Source of the DNA: Maribellus sp. CM-23
GTDB taxonomy: Bacteria > Bacteroidota > Bacteroidia > Bacteroidales > Prolixibacteraceae
DNA length: 64,000 bases
NCBI RefSeq assembly: GCF_021354595.1
Contig: NZ_JADWYJ010000009.1
Coordinates: 62,001 to 126,000, forward strand
Direction of reading: 5' to 3'
In this document: positions 18,622-29,102 of the stretch, piece after piece
Layout of the letters: each line of letters opens with the position of its first letter
Position numbering within the stretch: the stretch's first letter is position 1
The notes under the pieces: generated by a model
What the model was told of the DNA's origin: nothing
Seen by the model: the letters and a program-made list of their open reading frames with translations, nothing else
Databases searched by the model: none
Translations under genes and position numbers: made by a program

Positions 18622-20349
18622 CTATTCCCAGCCTGGGTTCTGCCCCAGATTCGGGTTTAGTGTGATTTCGTTTGGTGGAACAGCCAGCAAATAATCACGA
18701 CTTGGATCAAAGCCCCATCCTGATGGCAGGACGCTTTTCAAATAATCAATGTAGCCATTTTCGTCGAGAAGAATGGTTTCACCAACAACAAGGTCAGGAA
18801 ACTCAGTTTGGTCAAACCACGCACCAATCGGGCGTTTACCAACTATCAAGTTATGTGCTCTCCAACGGGCCAAGTCATCAAATCGGTAACCTTCGCAGGC
18901 AAATTCCACTCTTCTTTCGCGACGAACCTCGTTGAGAACCGGACTCAAGGCAGGAAACTGCCAGTTGGGGTCAGCTGTAATGGTATTCAACATCAGGTTC
19001 GGCATTCCTGCACGTGCCCTGATTTTGTTGATCGACATATCAAGATCGGCTTGTGTGATCGTCCCCAACTCGGCTTTGGCCTCTGCATAGTTCAGCAGTG
19101 CCTCGGCAAAGCGAAAAATCGGTAAAGCAGTGATACCCTGCCCAGCAGCCTGAATACCAGGAGATGTAGGATCACCTCCTTTTTTTAGCTGATATCCGGT
19201 TGTGTTACGGTCTTCACCACCTGCTGCAAGTGCCGGTTTTTCGAAACTTGCAACCACATTGCCGTTAACAATTTCAATTGCATCATCCGGAATCCAAATC
19301 ATCTGACTCAGACGTGGATCGCGATCAGCGATAACGTTCTCTAGGGAGTGATCCCCCTGATACAGTGTGCTTGATGCAATGGGATTACCATCAGTGCACA
19401 GGTAGCTGTCAATCAAAGATTTTGTTAACCCTGTTCCCCCTCCTGAACGTGGGATGTAACGCTGAACGTTGTGTGCCAGCCCCAACTCAACGTTGTACTT
19501 GCGCCACAAAAGAACCTCATTCATCGAGTTCAAATCGTCGCTGTTAAAGAGTTTTCCATAATCTACACCCGGATTTCCGGTATTGTAAAGGCTTACAGAA
19601 TTCAGATCAATGAGTTGTTTTGCTGCGGTAGCTGCTGCTGTTAAATAATTCTGTCCATTACTTCCGGCAACTCCAAAATCAGTCCCCTGATGGTACTTTT
19701 CCCAGGTACCTTCGTAAAGTGCGACACGCGATTTCAACAATAGTGCCGATTCTTTATTGATCCTATTGCCTGACACTTCAGCGCGAAGACTAAGCCGGCT
19801 AATGGCGTCATCCAAATCGCTGAGGATATTATCCACAACTTCGTTTCGGGGTGCTCTCGCTGCATAAAGTTCTTCAGAGTCGGCATTTAAAGTATGCTCA
19901 ATCCAAGGTACATCGCCGTAGTTCTTGATCAGGTTGAAGTAGAAATAGGCTCTGAAAAAGTACGCTTCACCAACAAACTGATTAACCTGACTTTCGGGCG
20001 CTTCCACCTTATCGTAGTTGTCCAGCATCAGGTTAATGCTTCTCAAACGGGAAAAAGACCAGTTACCACTGCCCGAATTGATGGTATTGAAACCGGCCAA
20101 CCTGGAGTCATATCCCGAATGGTGCATATTGTCACTGTTATTGTCGTCCCAGAGATAACCTCCACCCCAGCCCGGAAAGGCAGGCAGCATCGTATAAAAC
20201 TGATTGACATATATCTTCAGGTCATTGGGACTTGACCAAAAATCTGCTTCCGAAATCTTATCCAAAGGAGATCTTGACAGGTAATCATCCGAGCAGGAAA
20301 AGGTAACTATTGCCAGGATTAATAATCCAATATTTAGTATTTTCTTCAT
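18622..20349 (-). CDS. SusD/RagB family glycan-binding lipoprotein (PUL 1)
   Basis: A 575-residue surface lipoprotein beginning MKKILNIGLLILAIVTFSCSDDYL, with the SusD-typical acidic and Leu-rich start after the lipid Cys (DDYLSRSPLDKISEADFW). TPR-like helices follow (GEAYFFRAYFYFNLIKNYGDVPW, about residues 127-150), and the usual C-terminal blocks are present (EALLNYAEAKAELG, NKIRARAGMP, NEVRRERRVEFACEGYRFDDLARW). The tail LNPNLGQNPGWE is standard. It caps the SusC channel 12 bases upstream and holds glycan fragments during import at the outer membrane. Confidence 0.97.
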   Translation of the reverse strand: MKKILNIGLLILAIVTFSCSDDYLSRSPLDKISEADFWSSPNDLKIYVNQFYTMLPAFPGWGGGYLWDDNNSDNMHHSGYDSRLAGFNTINSGSGNWSFSRLRSINLMLDNYDKVEAPESQVNQFVGEAYFFRAYFYFNLIKNYGDVPWIEHTLNADSEELYAARAPRNEVVDNILSDLDDAISRLSLRAEVSGNRINKESALLLKSRVALYEGTWEKYHQGTDFGVAGSNGQNYLTAAATAAKQLIDLNSVSLYNTGNPGVDYGKLFNSDDLNSMNEVLLWRKYNVELGLAHNVQRYIPRSGGGTGLTKSLIDSYLCTDGNPIASSTLYQGDHSLENVIADRDPRLSQMIWIPDDAIEIVNGNVVASFEKPALAAGGEDRNTTGYQLKKGGDPTSPGIQAAGQGITALPIFRFAEALLNYAEAKAELGTITQADLDMSINKIRARAGMPNLMLNTITADPNWQFPALSPVLNEVRRERRVEFACEGYRFDDLARWRAHNLIVGKRPIGAWFDQTEFPDLVVGETILLDENGYIDYLKSVLPSGWGFDPSRDYLLAVPPNEITLNPNLGQNPGWE

Positions 20350-20361
20350 AATTTCAACTGT

Positions 20362-23300
20362 TTAAAATTTTACATTCACACCAAGTGACAATGTTTTTGC
20401 AATTGGATATAATTTTCCATTTCCCCACCCGCCACTGATGGCTTCGGGATCAAACATCTCAGCAATTTTCGAGAAGGTCAGCAGGTTTTCGCCGGTAAAG
20501 TAAACCCTTAAGTAGTCCAGCTTGATTTTATTGGTGATTTTCTGCGGTATGGTATAACCAAACTGCACGTTCTTTATTCTGAAATAAGCGGCATTCTGCA
20601 AATACCTGGTTTGTACCTGAATGTTTTTGTTATGCTGACTTGTCATGTATGGTTTTGGATAGTAAGCATCCGGATTGTCTTCTGTCCAATAATCGAGGTG
20701 CTGTTTGAAAACAGAGCTCTGCCAAACATTACCAACGATACCGTAGAATAGGTTTCCGCCCAACGAAACATCACGCTTGGCTACTCCCTGTCCGAAAACA
20801 TTAAGATCGAAGTTTTTCCACTCAAGTGAAAGGTTTATACCGTAATTGAACCGGGGTGTGCTATTCCCAATGATCGAAAGGTCGCCATGATCATCCAGGG
20901 TATAGTTACCACGATCGATTTTTCCGTCGTCACTCAGGTCGGCATATTCCATATCACCGGCTCCCCACTTGGCATAAAAATAAGTTTGATCGGGACCGGC
21001 TGCTGCTGCTTCATCCGATTGATACAGGCCAACTGAAGTATATCCCCAGATCTCACCGATTTTTCTGCCCACATAATAGTCACTCAAAGTACCGGTAGTA
21101 TTCCTGTACTTCGTAATAGTGGTAGTGTTATCAGACAGCGTAAAACGAACATTGTATTTAAGTTCATCAACCTGGTCTTTCCACGAAAGCTGTGCTTCAA
21201 AACCTTTGGTTTCAAGGTCGGCGTTGTTGCGTTTAGGCGCAGATGCTCCCAGCACTCCGGGCAAACTTTCAGCTGGTCCGAACATGTTGAGTGTAGCTCT
21301 TGTGAAGTAATCGAACGATAGTCCCAACCTGTTGTCCATCATGGCAGCATCAAAACCAAAGTTGGTGGTTTTCACTGTTTCCCAAGTAACGTCGGGCGAA
21401 ATAAGGCTGGGCGCTGTTACATAAACCGGTCTTTCATTTCCATCGATCCATGAAAGGTTTTGGTTAATTCCCATGTTAGGCAGATACAGGTAGTTGGCCA
21501 CGTCCTGGTTACCATTTTCTCCGTACGATGCTCTTAACTTCAGCTGGCTGATCTTCTCAGCAAGCGCTCCTTGCCAGAATTTCTCTTTTGCAATGTTGTA
21601 CCCAACCGAAACGGCAGGAAAGAACGACCAGCGTTTGGTTTCGGGAAAGCGCGAAGAACCGTTGTAACGGCCAACTAGTTCAAGCAGGTATTTGTCATCA
21701 AAGCTATAGTTGATCCTTCCGAAATAACTTAATGTAGCCCAATGTCCTGATGTTCCATTGGTATAGTCTTCACCTGTACCTGTGGCAATTGCCGGAACTT
21801 CATCGGTTACCAGGTTGTCTTTTCGGCCATAAACGCTGTTGTATTTGTACAACTCATTCTGCCAACCTGCCAGGAAAACCACGTCGTGTTTATTCACTTT
21901 AAGGTTGTACGAGGTGTAAATGTTGTTGCTGTTAAAATAGTCTGACGACATGGTTTCAGCAAAATTGTTCGGATATGTACCACCTTCCTTTATTTGTGTT
22001 TCATTGTCAACCAGGGTCCTGTACACCGTTTTAAGGTGATTGCTCGACATGTCGAAATTCTGGCGAAGGCTAAAGTCGGCATTGATCTTCCAATTCTTAA
22101 TTGGCTCAATTTCCGTCTGAACACTGTTTACCAGTTCATTTTCGTTGGTAATACTGCGACCTCCGTCTTCAAGCATCAGCAATGAGTTGAGCAGCAGTTT
22201 CCCGTTGGGGTCACGAACCGGGAAATTTGACCACATCCTGGAAACAGCATGATAATAATCTCCGATTTGCCCGTAGGTATAAGGGAAATTTTTATTCCGG
22301 CGTGTGTAACGGTTGTTAAACTTAACCTGGAACCAGTCTGTAATTTTGGCATCAATGTTAGCAACCACATTATAACGCTGGAAGCTGTGGTCTCCAAAAT
22401 TCATCTGGCTTCCCTGGTCGTATATACTTCCCGAAACGAAATAACTTGCAGCAGAGCCACCACCACGCATACTAACGTTGTGTTGTTGCGTATAAGCCCA
22501 AGGCTTGAAGAATACCTTGTACCAATCTTCGTTGGCGTTAGCTATTGTCCATGTTCCCCATTGAGTTGTATTAGCGGGGTTGGGAATGGTTACCGGAATA
22601 CTTCCCGGGTTTTCAAGATATTGCTTTGCCCGGTCAATTGTCTCTTGTGGAATATAGGGTGCCTGCCCGGCATTGACAAAGGCAAGATTTCTTGTTTCCA
22701 GATCCTGAACCGAATTGGCGAACTCGGGCAGGACAGTTGGGGCATTCATTGCGATATTTGAGTTGATGGTAAATGAAACTTTTCCGTCAGTATTTTTCCC
22801 CCTTTTGGTGGTAATATTAATAACACCAAAAGCAGCACGGGTACCATAAATTGCCGTACTTGCAGCATCTTTAAGAACCGATACCGATTCAACGTCGGCA
22901 GGGTTGATATTATCAAGTTGACCTTCCACTCCGTCAACGATGATAAGTGGGCTACCACCTGACAGTGAAGCAAAACCCCTGATATTAATACTTTGGCTCG
23001 CTCCGGGTTCACCTCCCTGATTCGTAACTCCCACGTTAACGTTTGGAATGGTTCCCTGCAGCGCCGTAACGATATTTGGAGACACACGGTTACTGATTTC
23101 TTCTCCGCTGATTTGTGATACAGCCCCTGTCAGGGTTTCTTTCTTTTGAATACCGTAACCCACCACAACAACTTCTTCCAGCCCCTGGATGTCTTCTTTC
23201 ATTACAACATCTATCGAAGTTCTATTACCGATAGCTACTTCCTGAGAAAGCATTCCCACATAAGAAAACGTAAGAGTTGAAACACTTTCGGAAATTTTCA

Positions 23301-23529
23301 GAGTGTAATTTCCGTCCATATTGGTTACAGTGCCCGTTGTTGTGCCTTTTACCATAACTGTAACACCTGGTAGTGTTTCTCCAGTCTCAGATGTTACTTT
23401 CCCTGTGATTGTTTTATCCTGTTGTGCAAACAAGCTTAGGGAGCTGATGCAAAGGATAAGAAATGACAGTTGTACCCCTTTTATCAATTGAGGTAGATTT
23501 TGCATTCTTAAAATTTGTCTTTCTTTCAT
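20362..23529 (-). CDS. SusC/RagA TonB-dependent outer membrane transporter (PUL 1)
   Basis: The start at 23529 (MKERQILRMQNLPQLIKGVQ) gives a normal SusC N-terminus ahead of a signal ending LFAQQ; an upstream frame adds 28 unlikely residues. After the signal comes a carboxypeptidase-D-like domain (ITGKVTSETGETLPGVTVMVKG), a TonB box and plug (EEVVVVGYGIQKKETLTGAV, IIVDGVEGQLDNINP, AIYGTRAAFGVINITTK) and a 22-strand-type barrel ending SLGVNVKF with the terminal Phe needed for Bam insertion. It lacks an STN domain, which fits control by the hybrid two-component system upstream rather than by a sigma/anti-sigma pair. It imports oligosaccharides with the SusD encoded just downstream. Confidence 0.97.
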   Translation of the reverse strand: MKERQILRMQNLPQLIKGVQLSFLILCISSLSLFAQQDKTITGKVTSETGETLPGVTVMVKGTTTGTVTNMDGNYTLKISESVSTLTFSYVGMLSQEVAIGNRTSIDVVMKEDIQGLEEVVVVGYGIQKKETLTGAVSQISGEEISNRVSPNIVTALQGTIPNVNVGVTNQGGEPGASQSINIRGFASLSGGSPLIIVDGVEGQLDNINPADVESVSVLKDAASTAIYGTRAAFGVINITTKRGKNTDGKVSFTINSNIAMNAPTVLPEFANSVQDLETRNLAFVNAGQAPYIPQETIDRAKQYLENPGSIPVTIPNPANTTQWGTWTIANANEDWYKVFFKPWAYTQQHNVSMRGGGSAASYFVSGSIYDQGSQMNFGDHSFQRYNVVANIDAKITDWFQVKFNNRYTRRNKNFPYTYGQIGDYYHAVSRMWSNFPVRDPNGKLLLNSLLMLEDGGRSITNENELVNSVQTEIEPIKNWKINADFSLRQNFDMSSNHLKTVYRTLVDNETQIKEGGTYPNNFAETMSSDYFNSNNIYTSYNLKVNKHDVVFLAGWQNELYKYNSVYGRKDNLVTDEVPAIATGTGEDYTNGTSGHWATLSYFGRINYSFDDKYLLELVGRYNGSSRFPETKRWSFFPAVSVGYNIAKEKFWQGALAEKISQLKLRASYGENGNQDVANYLYLPNMGINQNLSWIDGNERPVYVTAPSLISPDVTWETVKTTNFGFDAAMMDNRLGLSFDYFTRATLNMFGPAESLPGVLGASAPKRNNADLETKGFEAQLSWKDQVDELKYNVRFTLSDNTTTITKYRNTTGTLSDYYVGRKIGEIWGYTSVGLYQSDEAAAAGPDQTYFYAKWGAGDMEYADLSDDGKIDRGNYTLDDHGDLSIIGNSTPRFNYGINLSLEWKNFDLNVFGQGVAKRDVSLGGNLFYGIVGNVWQSSVFKQHLDYWTEDNPDAYYPKPYMTSQHNKNIQVQTRYLQNAAYFRIKNVQFGYTIPQKITNKIKLDYLRVYFTGENLLTFSKIAEMFDPEAISGGWGNGKLYPIAKTLSLGVNVKF

Positions 23530-23688
23530 AAATATTAGTTTATTCTTAATACTAGTGTATGTACAGAAAATGATTAGAGGTAAGTGAAAATTTGAATAGG
23601 TTGAAAAACCCAATAATTAATTAAGACCGTTGTTATTCCATAGGCATTCAATTTAGTTTTGTTAGCGTTCGTAAAATTGAAAAGCGGG

Positions 23689-23738
23689 CAAAACTAAAGC
23701 ATTGAATTTTGTACAAATAAAATTTGATTTTGTACAAA
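23689..23738 (-). promoter_or_regulatory. susC promoter with tandem HTCS operator repeats
   Basis: Two identical 12-base copies of ATTTTGTACAAA lie at 23706-23717 and 23727-23738, exactly 21 bases apart, so on the same face of the helix. Each contains the palindrome TTTGTACAAA. Read on the minus strand, TTTG at 23717-23714 fits a -33 box and TAGTTTTG at 23696-23689 fits the TAnnTTTG -7 box, with 17 bases between. Paired direct repeats touching the -33 box suit activation by the AraC-type output domain of the regulator encoded just upstream. The repeats are seen directly; the protein partner is inferred. Confidence 0.7.
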
Positions 23739-23804
23739 CCACTGAAAATAAACAAAATAGAAGATAAAGAAATGAGCTAGCAACTAGCTCTGAAGTCCTT
23801 GGGA

Positions 23805-26800
23805 TTACTCTAAATCAGTTGATGACAAGCTGGTGTTCATGTAAACAGAACGATATTTTAAGGGTGATTGGGCGTAATAACGTTTGAACACAGTACTGAA
23901 GTACGACGGGTCTGAAAATCCGCATTCATAAGCAATGTCCGAAATGGGTTTGTCGGATGAAACGATCATCTTCGCAGCTTTCTGAAGACGAAGATGAAGA
24001 ATAAAATCCTTTACCGGCTTTCCGGCCAAGGCATTAATTTTGGAATAGACAAGTGTCCGGCTCATTCCCATCTGGCTGACGAAGTCAGAAACCTTGTAAT
24101 CTTGATTTTCGAGGTTTTCATTCACCAGATTAATGGCCGTATTCATAAACTCTTTATCCAGTGAATTATGAGTCAGGTCCTCGGCTGTGAAATACGGATC
24201 GCTGCCAAACCGATTCTTTAAAATCTCCCGGTTTTTGATTAGGGTAGCAATTTGGAGTTTTAGTAATTCGAGATCAAAAGGTTTGGGAATGTACAGATCA
24301 GCGCCGGCGATCAATCCCTGCATGTGGTCTTCTGACTCCGACTTTGCCGTTAACAGGACAACCGGAATGTGGCTGATTCGAATATCGTTCTTAACTTTTC
24401 CGCACAGCTGATAACCATCCATTTCCGGCATCATTATATCGGATACAATCAGGTCGGGTACATATTTAACCGCAGAGGTAAAAGCTTCTTCTCCGTTGGT
24501 CGCCGTAAATACTCTATAGTCTTTTGAAAAATGAATTTTCAAAAAATGTCTGAGTTCCGGCTCATCTTCAACCACAAGAATGGTTGTTACTTTATTGATG
24601 TCAGATTCCTGGTAGTCCCCCGGACTTAGGTTGTGCTCAGTACTCTTAAACACAGACAGAGTTTCAGCAGCAACTATTTGCTCTGTGGTATTTTGTTTTT
24701 TCGGTAAAACGACATAAAATACAGTACCTTTTCCCAGTTCACTTTCAAGGCTTATTTTTCCACCATGCAATTCAACAAGATGTTTGGTAAGTGCCAAACC
24801 GATACCTGTTCCCCCCACTTTTTTTTCGACCTGGTAATAACGTTCGAAAATTCGTTTCTGATCTTCTTCTGAAATCCCCATGCCTGTATCTTTTACCTCA
24901 ATACAAATCTGATCGTCACACCAGCTTACTGCGATGGTAATCGAATCTCCCGAAACGGAATTTTTTAAAGCATTGGTGATAAGGTTAAACATGATCTTTA
25001 CAAACTTATCGCGGTCGAGCTCAACTTCCATTTCAGTTTCTTCTTTTTCGAAGATGATATTTATGCCTTCAATCTTTGCATAATAGGTAAAATAGTCGAT
25101 TATTTCTTCACATGCTTTGACGCAATCTACCTTACAGGCTTCCAGTTTGAGTGCTGATATCTCTGCTTTTCTGAATTGGAGTAGTTGGTCGATAAGTTCC
25201 ATCATCCGCCTAACATTCCGGTAAATAGTTGGCAAAACCATTTTCATCTCTCTTTCTGAAGTATTCTTCTTCAGCAACTGATTTAGCGGAGTGTAAATTA
25301 GAGTTAGTGGTGTTTTTAACTCGTGAGAGATGTTGGTGAAAAACTGTATCTTCTGTTGATTCGAAACTTTGAGTTGTTCCTGTTCTGCTTCTCTTAACTC
25401 TATCTGATGTTTTAATTTTAAACGAACTAAACTTTCGTGCCAAACGACGATGATTATGCCAGTTATTGCAATAATAACAAGACCAATAAACCAAATTGTT
25501 TTATACCAGGGGGGTAAAATGGTTATATAAATGTCAGTAGTTTTTGTTCCCCACCTCCCCATTTTATTGGTCGACTTTACCTTGAAAATATAGTCCCCTG
25601 CCTCCAGGTTGGTATATGTAGCGGTATTAGACTTACCTACATGCCATATATCCTCGTAATTCTCAAGGGTATACGAATAGTCGGTATATTCTTCGAAAGG
25701 GATATTAAATGCGTTGAACTTAAATTCATAAATGGCCGATGAATATTTGAATTTAGCCTGAAAATCATTTTTAACATCTATCGCAATGGTTGAATCTGAA
25801 CTCCCTCCTTTTTTATTATCTATTTTTTTGAAGGATGAAATAGTAACCTTTGAATCAGTTACATAGTTTTTCACCTGCTCCGGAACGAAATAGGTAATTC
25901 CGTTATTACTTCCCATGTAAAGATTCTTGTCTGATGCCCGTAAAATAGCACCATGCCGATATTCTATATCCCCATTCGTTTCAAGAGAATTAAATACAGA
26001 AACTTCTTTTAAAGTATCTTTTGAAACAATTTGCAGCAAAACGTCGTTTGTTCCTGCCCATACCTGGTTTTTACTGTCAATGTATAAGGAAGAAAACCAT
26101 TTGGAATTATAGGCTTTGTCTGCTAAATAGCGTGTTAAAGTATTGTTACGAAAATTATAATATCCCAGTCCTTTCCCGGTTCCCACTAATAAGTTCCCGA
26201 AAGCGTCTTCCTCGACAGAGTATACGGTATTACCTAATGAATGGTCAAAATCGGAAATTACAATTTCATCCTCTATTTTGTAGGTTTGCAGAGAGTAGGA
26301 AAATAACCCGCCGGCAGAACAAAACCATAATTTCCCGGACGAAGACTCAAAAACCGAAAAATAAATTGGTAATATTTTATCAAATACTTCCGGGTGTGTC
26401 TTCTGGTTAAAACGTTCTGTTGTATTACTTTTTAAATTTACTTTTAAAAGTTCGCCATCTGAAATCCATATGTTATCTTTTGAGTCTTTAAAAATTTTTT
26501 GCCGGCTGTTTTTATTTACCTCCTTAAACAACGGGTGAGAATGAGCATCAGAAAATTTCTTTGTTTTCTTGTCGAAGAAAAATAAACCTTTCTGGTAAGA
26601 AGCAACCAGTAACTTGTCCTCAGAATAATCGAGGATGGAAGTCACAATAATAACATCCGGTGAACTATAAGCTATAAACCGATCACTTTTCCTGTCAAAA
26701 AAATTCAATCCTCCACCATCTGTCCCAATCCAAATATGATGATCCCTATCTTCTTCGAGACATAAAATTGACTTATCTGACGGACCGGATTCATTTGCGT

Positions 26801-27821
26801 TGTTGTATTGATAATGATTGATTCCCGAGGAATACAAAATAACAGCACCACAGCGAACAGTACCCAGTATAACAATTTGGTTGGCTGCAAAATATATTTT
26901 CTTTATCGAGTTCTCAGGTAAAATATCGTTTGCGCCAGATCCGGCTTTTATTCTTTGCAGCAAATCAAATTCAGTATTCACAATAAATACACCTCCATAA
27001 TCCGATGATAGCCATATCCTTCCATCCTCCGGGTTTTGCTTCAAATCGAGAAATATATTTCCCTTGAATTCAGGATTTATATCATCGAAAGTAGAAACGA
27101 TTTCTCCCTGCTTGGTAATTTTATAAACATCGTTATAGGTTGAAACATAAAAGAATTCGTCGATTCTTTCCAAACCGGTCAAACGAACCGCCTCTAATTC
27201 TAAAAAACGATCAAGCTTTCCTGAATTTATATTATACAGGAATAAACCTAAATCCTGTATCAATAACAAAAGATTCTCATTATCGTATTTAATAATCTTC
27301 TCAATGCTGAACGAAGCCGGAGATTTTATCTTTAATTGAATTGGTTTTATGCTTACTTCATTCGTTTTCTTATTAAACACATAGAAATTGAGATCGCTTC
27401 CCGGAAACCATATTTCAGTCTCATTCTCATAATTTATACTCCCTAATATTTCGTTCTTCAGACGCAATGGATTTCTTATGAAATTATCTTTCTTTCGATT
27501 GTATAAACACAGCCCATTCGCTGTGGAAACCCAGATACGTCCGTCACGATCTTCGGAAACCGAGTTTATATAATCTCCGGAAAGAGACAAAGAGTCGTTG
27601 CTGTTATAAAAATACCTTTGAATGGTTTGTCCATCGTATCGGTTAAGACCGAATTCTGTTCCGAGCCAGATATATCCTACCTGGTCAACACAAATACTGC
27701 GAATACTGCTTTGCGATAACTTTTGAAGCCCCGAAACCTGTTTTACATTATAACTTTGCCCCCAAGTTATACTCGGAGAAATAAAGAGAAAAATTAATGT
27801 TATTTTTAAAATTAATAGCAC
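23805..27821 (-). CDS. Hybrid two-component system sensor/regulator (HTCS), PUL 1
   Basis: A 1338-residue inner-membrane regulator starting with GTG at 27821 (no ATG is available after the upstream in-frame stop). After a signal peptide ending TWGQ there are two-component propeller repeats (IWLGTEFGLNRYD, IWVSTANGLCLYN, IWIGTDGGGLNFFD), a Y_Y_Y domain, a transmembrane helix near 774-794, a histidine kinase domain (ISHELKTPLT, His near 833; ATPase box DTGMGIS and GGTGIGLALTKHLVELHGG), a receiver domain (VSDIMMPEMDGY, Asp near 1128) and an AraC-type helix-turn-helix (ISDIAYECGFSDPSYFSTVFKRYY, after about 1215). It senses a periplasmic glycan fragment and activates the PUL. A -7 box TACTTTTG lies at 27849-27856. 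Tandem repeats in front of susC are the likely target. Confidence 0.97.
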   Translation of the reverse strand: MLLILKITLIFLFISPSITWGQSYNVKQVSGLQKLSQSSIRSICVDQVGYIWLGTEFGLNRYDGQTIQRYFYNSNDSLSLSGDYINSVSEDRDGRIWVSTANGLCLYNRKKDNFIRNPLRLKNEILGSINYENETEIWFPGSDLNFYVFNKKTNEVSIKPIQLKIKSPASFSIEKIIKYDNENLLLLIQDLGLFLYNINSGKLDRFLELEAVRLTGLERIDEFFYVSTYNDVYKITKQGEIVSTFDDINPEFKGNIFLDLKQNPEDGRIWLSSDYGGVFIVNTEFDLLQRIKAGSGANDILPENSIKKIYFAANQIVILGTVRCGAVILYSSGINHYQYNNANESGPSDKSILCLEEDRDHHIWIGTDGGGLNFFDRKSDRFIAYSSPDVIIVTSILDYSEDKLLVASYQKGLFFFDKKTKKFSDAHSHPLFKEVNKNSRQKIFKDSKDNIWISDGELLKVNLKSNTTERFNQKTHPEVFDKILPIYFSVFESSSGKLWFCSAGGLFSYSLQTYKIEDEIVISDFDHSLGNTVYSVEEDAFGNLLVGTGKGLGYYNFRNNTLTRYLADKAYNSKWFSSLYIDSKNQVWAGTNDVLLQIVSKDTLKEVSVFNSLETNGDIEYRHGAILRASDKNLYMGSNNGITYFVPEQVKNYVTDSKVTISSFKKIDNKKGGSSDSTIAIDVKNDFQAKFKYSSAIYEFKFNAFNIPFEEYTDYSYTLENYEDIWHVGKSNTATYTNLEAGDYIFKVKSTNKMGRWGTKTTDIYITILPPWYKTIWFIGLVIIAITGIIIVVWHESLVRLKLKHQIELREAEQEQLKVSNQQKIQFFTNISHELKTPLTLIYTPLNQLLKKNTSEREMKMVLPTIYRNVRRMMELIDQLLQFRKAEISALKLEACKVDCVKACEEIIDYFTYYAKIEGINIIFEKEETEMEVELDRDKFVKIMFNLITNALKNSVSGDSITIAVSWCDDQICIEVKDTGMGISEEDQKRIFERYYQVEKKVGGTGIGLALTKHLVELHGGKISLESELGKGTVFYVVLPKKQNTTEQIVAAETLSVFKSTEHNLSPGDYQESDINKVTTILVVEDEPELRHFLKIHFSKDYRVFTATNGEEAFTSAVKYVPDLIVSDIMMPEMDGYQLCGKVKNDIRISHIPVVLLTAKSESEDHMQGLIAGADLYIPKPFDLELLKLQIATLIKNREILKNRFGSDPYFTAEDLTHNSLDKEFMNTAINLVNENLENQDYKVSDFVSQMGMSRTLVYSKINALAGKPVKDFILHLRLQKAAKMIVSSDKPISDIAYECGFSDPSYFSTVFKRYYAQSPLKYRSVYMNTSLSSTDLE

Positions 27822-27982
27822 AATTAGGACAAAGTTCTTAAATTAATGCAAAAGTAAGCATTAATTTTAATAATATAAATCTGATTGGGTGATGAACCAG
27901 TAAGCGATTCAATGATCCAATCAAAAAGCAACAGAATGATGCCTTTCAAAGAATCTCTTGCTTTCTTTCAGAAAATATCCAG

Positions 27983-28007
27983 CACTGAATTAAACATTCA
28001 GTGTTTT
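27983..28007. terminator. Hairpin downstream of the AEP dehydrogenase gene
   Basis: CACTGAAT/ATTCAGTG with loop TAAAC sits directly after the stop codon of the alcohol dehydrogenase gene. The T run (28004-28008) follows it on the plus strand, and the minus strand has only a weak T-rich tail, so it may serve as an mRNA 3' end for the AEP operon rather than a strong terminator. Confidence 0.4.
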
Positions 28008-28010
28008 TAC

Positions 28011-29102
28011 CTACAAACCAATAACTACACGATGCTTCGAACTTAGCTTTGCATGAGCTACAGCTTCATCAATGTTTTCCAGGCCATACGTTTTTTGGTC
28101 GAACAATTTCTCAAATGGATATTTTCGATAGATTTTACGTAATATCATAATGGCATTCCCAAGATCACCGGGGGTATAATTATGCACTCCTTTTATTTGC
28201 AATAATCTCCTGACGATCTGTTCGGGATTGATGGCAACATCTTCCACCGGAAAAACAGAACCAGCCAAAACAATACTTGCGCCAATACCGGCCATTTGAA
28301 AAATTTTCTGAACAATTTCATTACTGCCTGTCATTTCCAAAAAGACGTCAATAGGTGCATTTTGCTGAAGCATTCCGCCACACTCTCTCTCATTAGCATC
28401 CGAAAAGCAATCTTTGAGGCACAAATCAGCGCCAAACTCTTTTGTTAAATCAAGCCTTTGTTCGTCTTTATCGCAAACAACAATTTTTGCGGCTCCCTTT
28501 TCACGGCAGACCATAACTGCCAGCAACCCGAGCATGCCTGCACCCGTTATCAATACGTTTTTCCCTTTTATTTCGCCTGCATTCCGTATTGCAGCTACCA
28601 CGGTTGCCCACGAACAGTTGAGACCTGCCAACAATCTTTTATCAATTTCGCCGGGTAATTTATAAGTAAATGTTCCGGGATATAAGTGGGTGTGTGAGGC
28701 GAAACCACCCGTAAGTTGAAAATGTCCCTCCATTTTTTCATGGCCATACTTTTTAATCGAAACACACTTCTGAGGTAATCCCCTTTTACAAAACGAACAT
28801 TCACCACACGAGGCCATGATTGTCCAGGTTATAAGATCGCCTGTTTTGAGTTGGTTTCCCCAAAAATCAAGTACAGGGTTGGCTGGCAAGGCAACAATTT
28901 CTCCAACAATTTCATGACCAAGAATGGAAGGTGTTGGTCCGGGCCTGGTTCCGGATAAGGTATGCAAATCGCTTTTACATATGGAACACATCGAATTTTT
29001 CACCAAAATCTCTCCGTTACCCAAAATTGGGAGTTCTATTGTTTTTGCATCGAGGACATTGGGAATACCGGAAAAAATCCAGGCGTTTGCTATTTCGGAC
29101 AT
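28011..29102 (-). CDS. Zinc-dependent alcohol dehydrogenase, phosphonate-catabolism associated type
   Basis: A 363-residue medium-chain dehydrogenase. CSICKSDLHTLSGTRP holds the catalytic Cys; GHEIVGEI is the zinc-site His-Glu block; CGECSFCKRGLPQKC is the four-Cys structural zinc loop; VLITGAGMLGLLAVMVC is the NAD-binding Rossmann glycine motif. Enzymes of this subgroup are found next to PhnX-like hydrolases and were named phosphonate-catabolism-associated alcohol dehydrogenases. Here its ATG overlaps the stop codon of the PhnX-like gene by one base (TAATG), which implies translational coupling. It probably handles an aldehyde made in the pathway, acetaldehyde or phosphonoacetaldehyde. The precise substrate is unproven. 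Confidence 0.85.
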   Translation of the reverse strand: MSEIANAWIFSGIPNVLDAKTIELPILGNGEILVKNSMCSICKSDLHTLSGTRPGPTPSILGHEIVGEIVALPANPVLDFWGNQLKTGDLITWTIMASCGECSFCKRGLPQKCVSIKKYGHEKMEGHFQLTGGFASHTHLYPGTFTYKLPGEIDKRLLAGLNCSWATVVAAIRNAGEIKGKNVLITGAGMLGLLAVMVCREKGAAKIVVCDKDEQRLDLTKEFGADLCLKDCFSDANERECGGMLQQNAPIDVFLEMTGSNEIVQKIFQMAGIGASIVLAGSVFPVEDVAINPEQIVRRLLQIKGVHNYTPGDLGNAIMILRKIYRKYPFEKLFDQKTYGLENIDEAVAHAKLSSKHRVVIGL

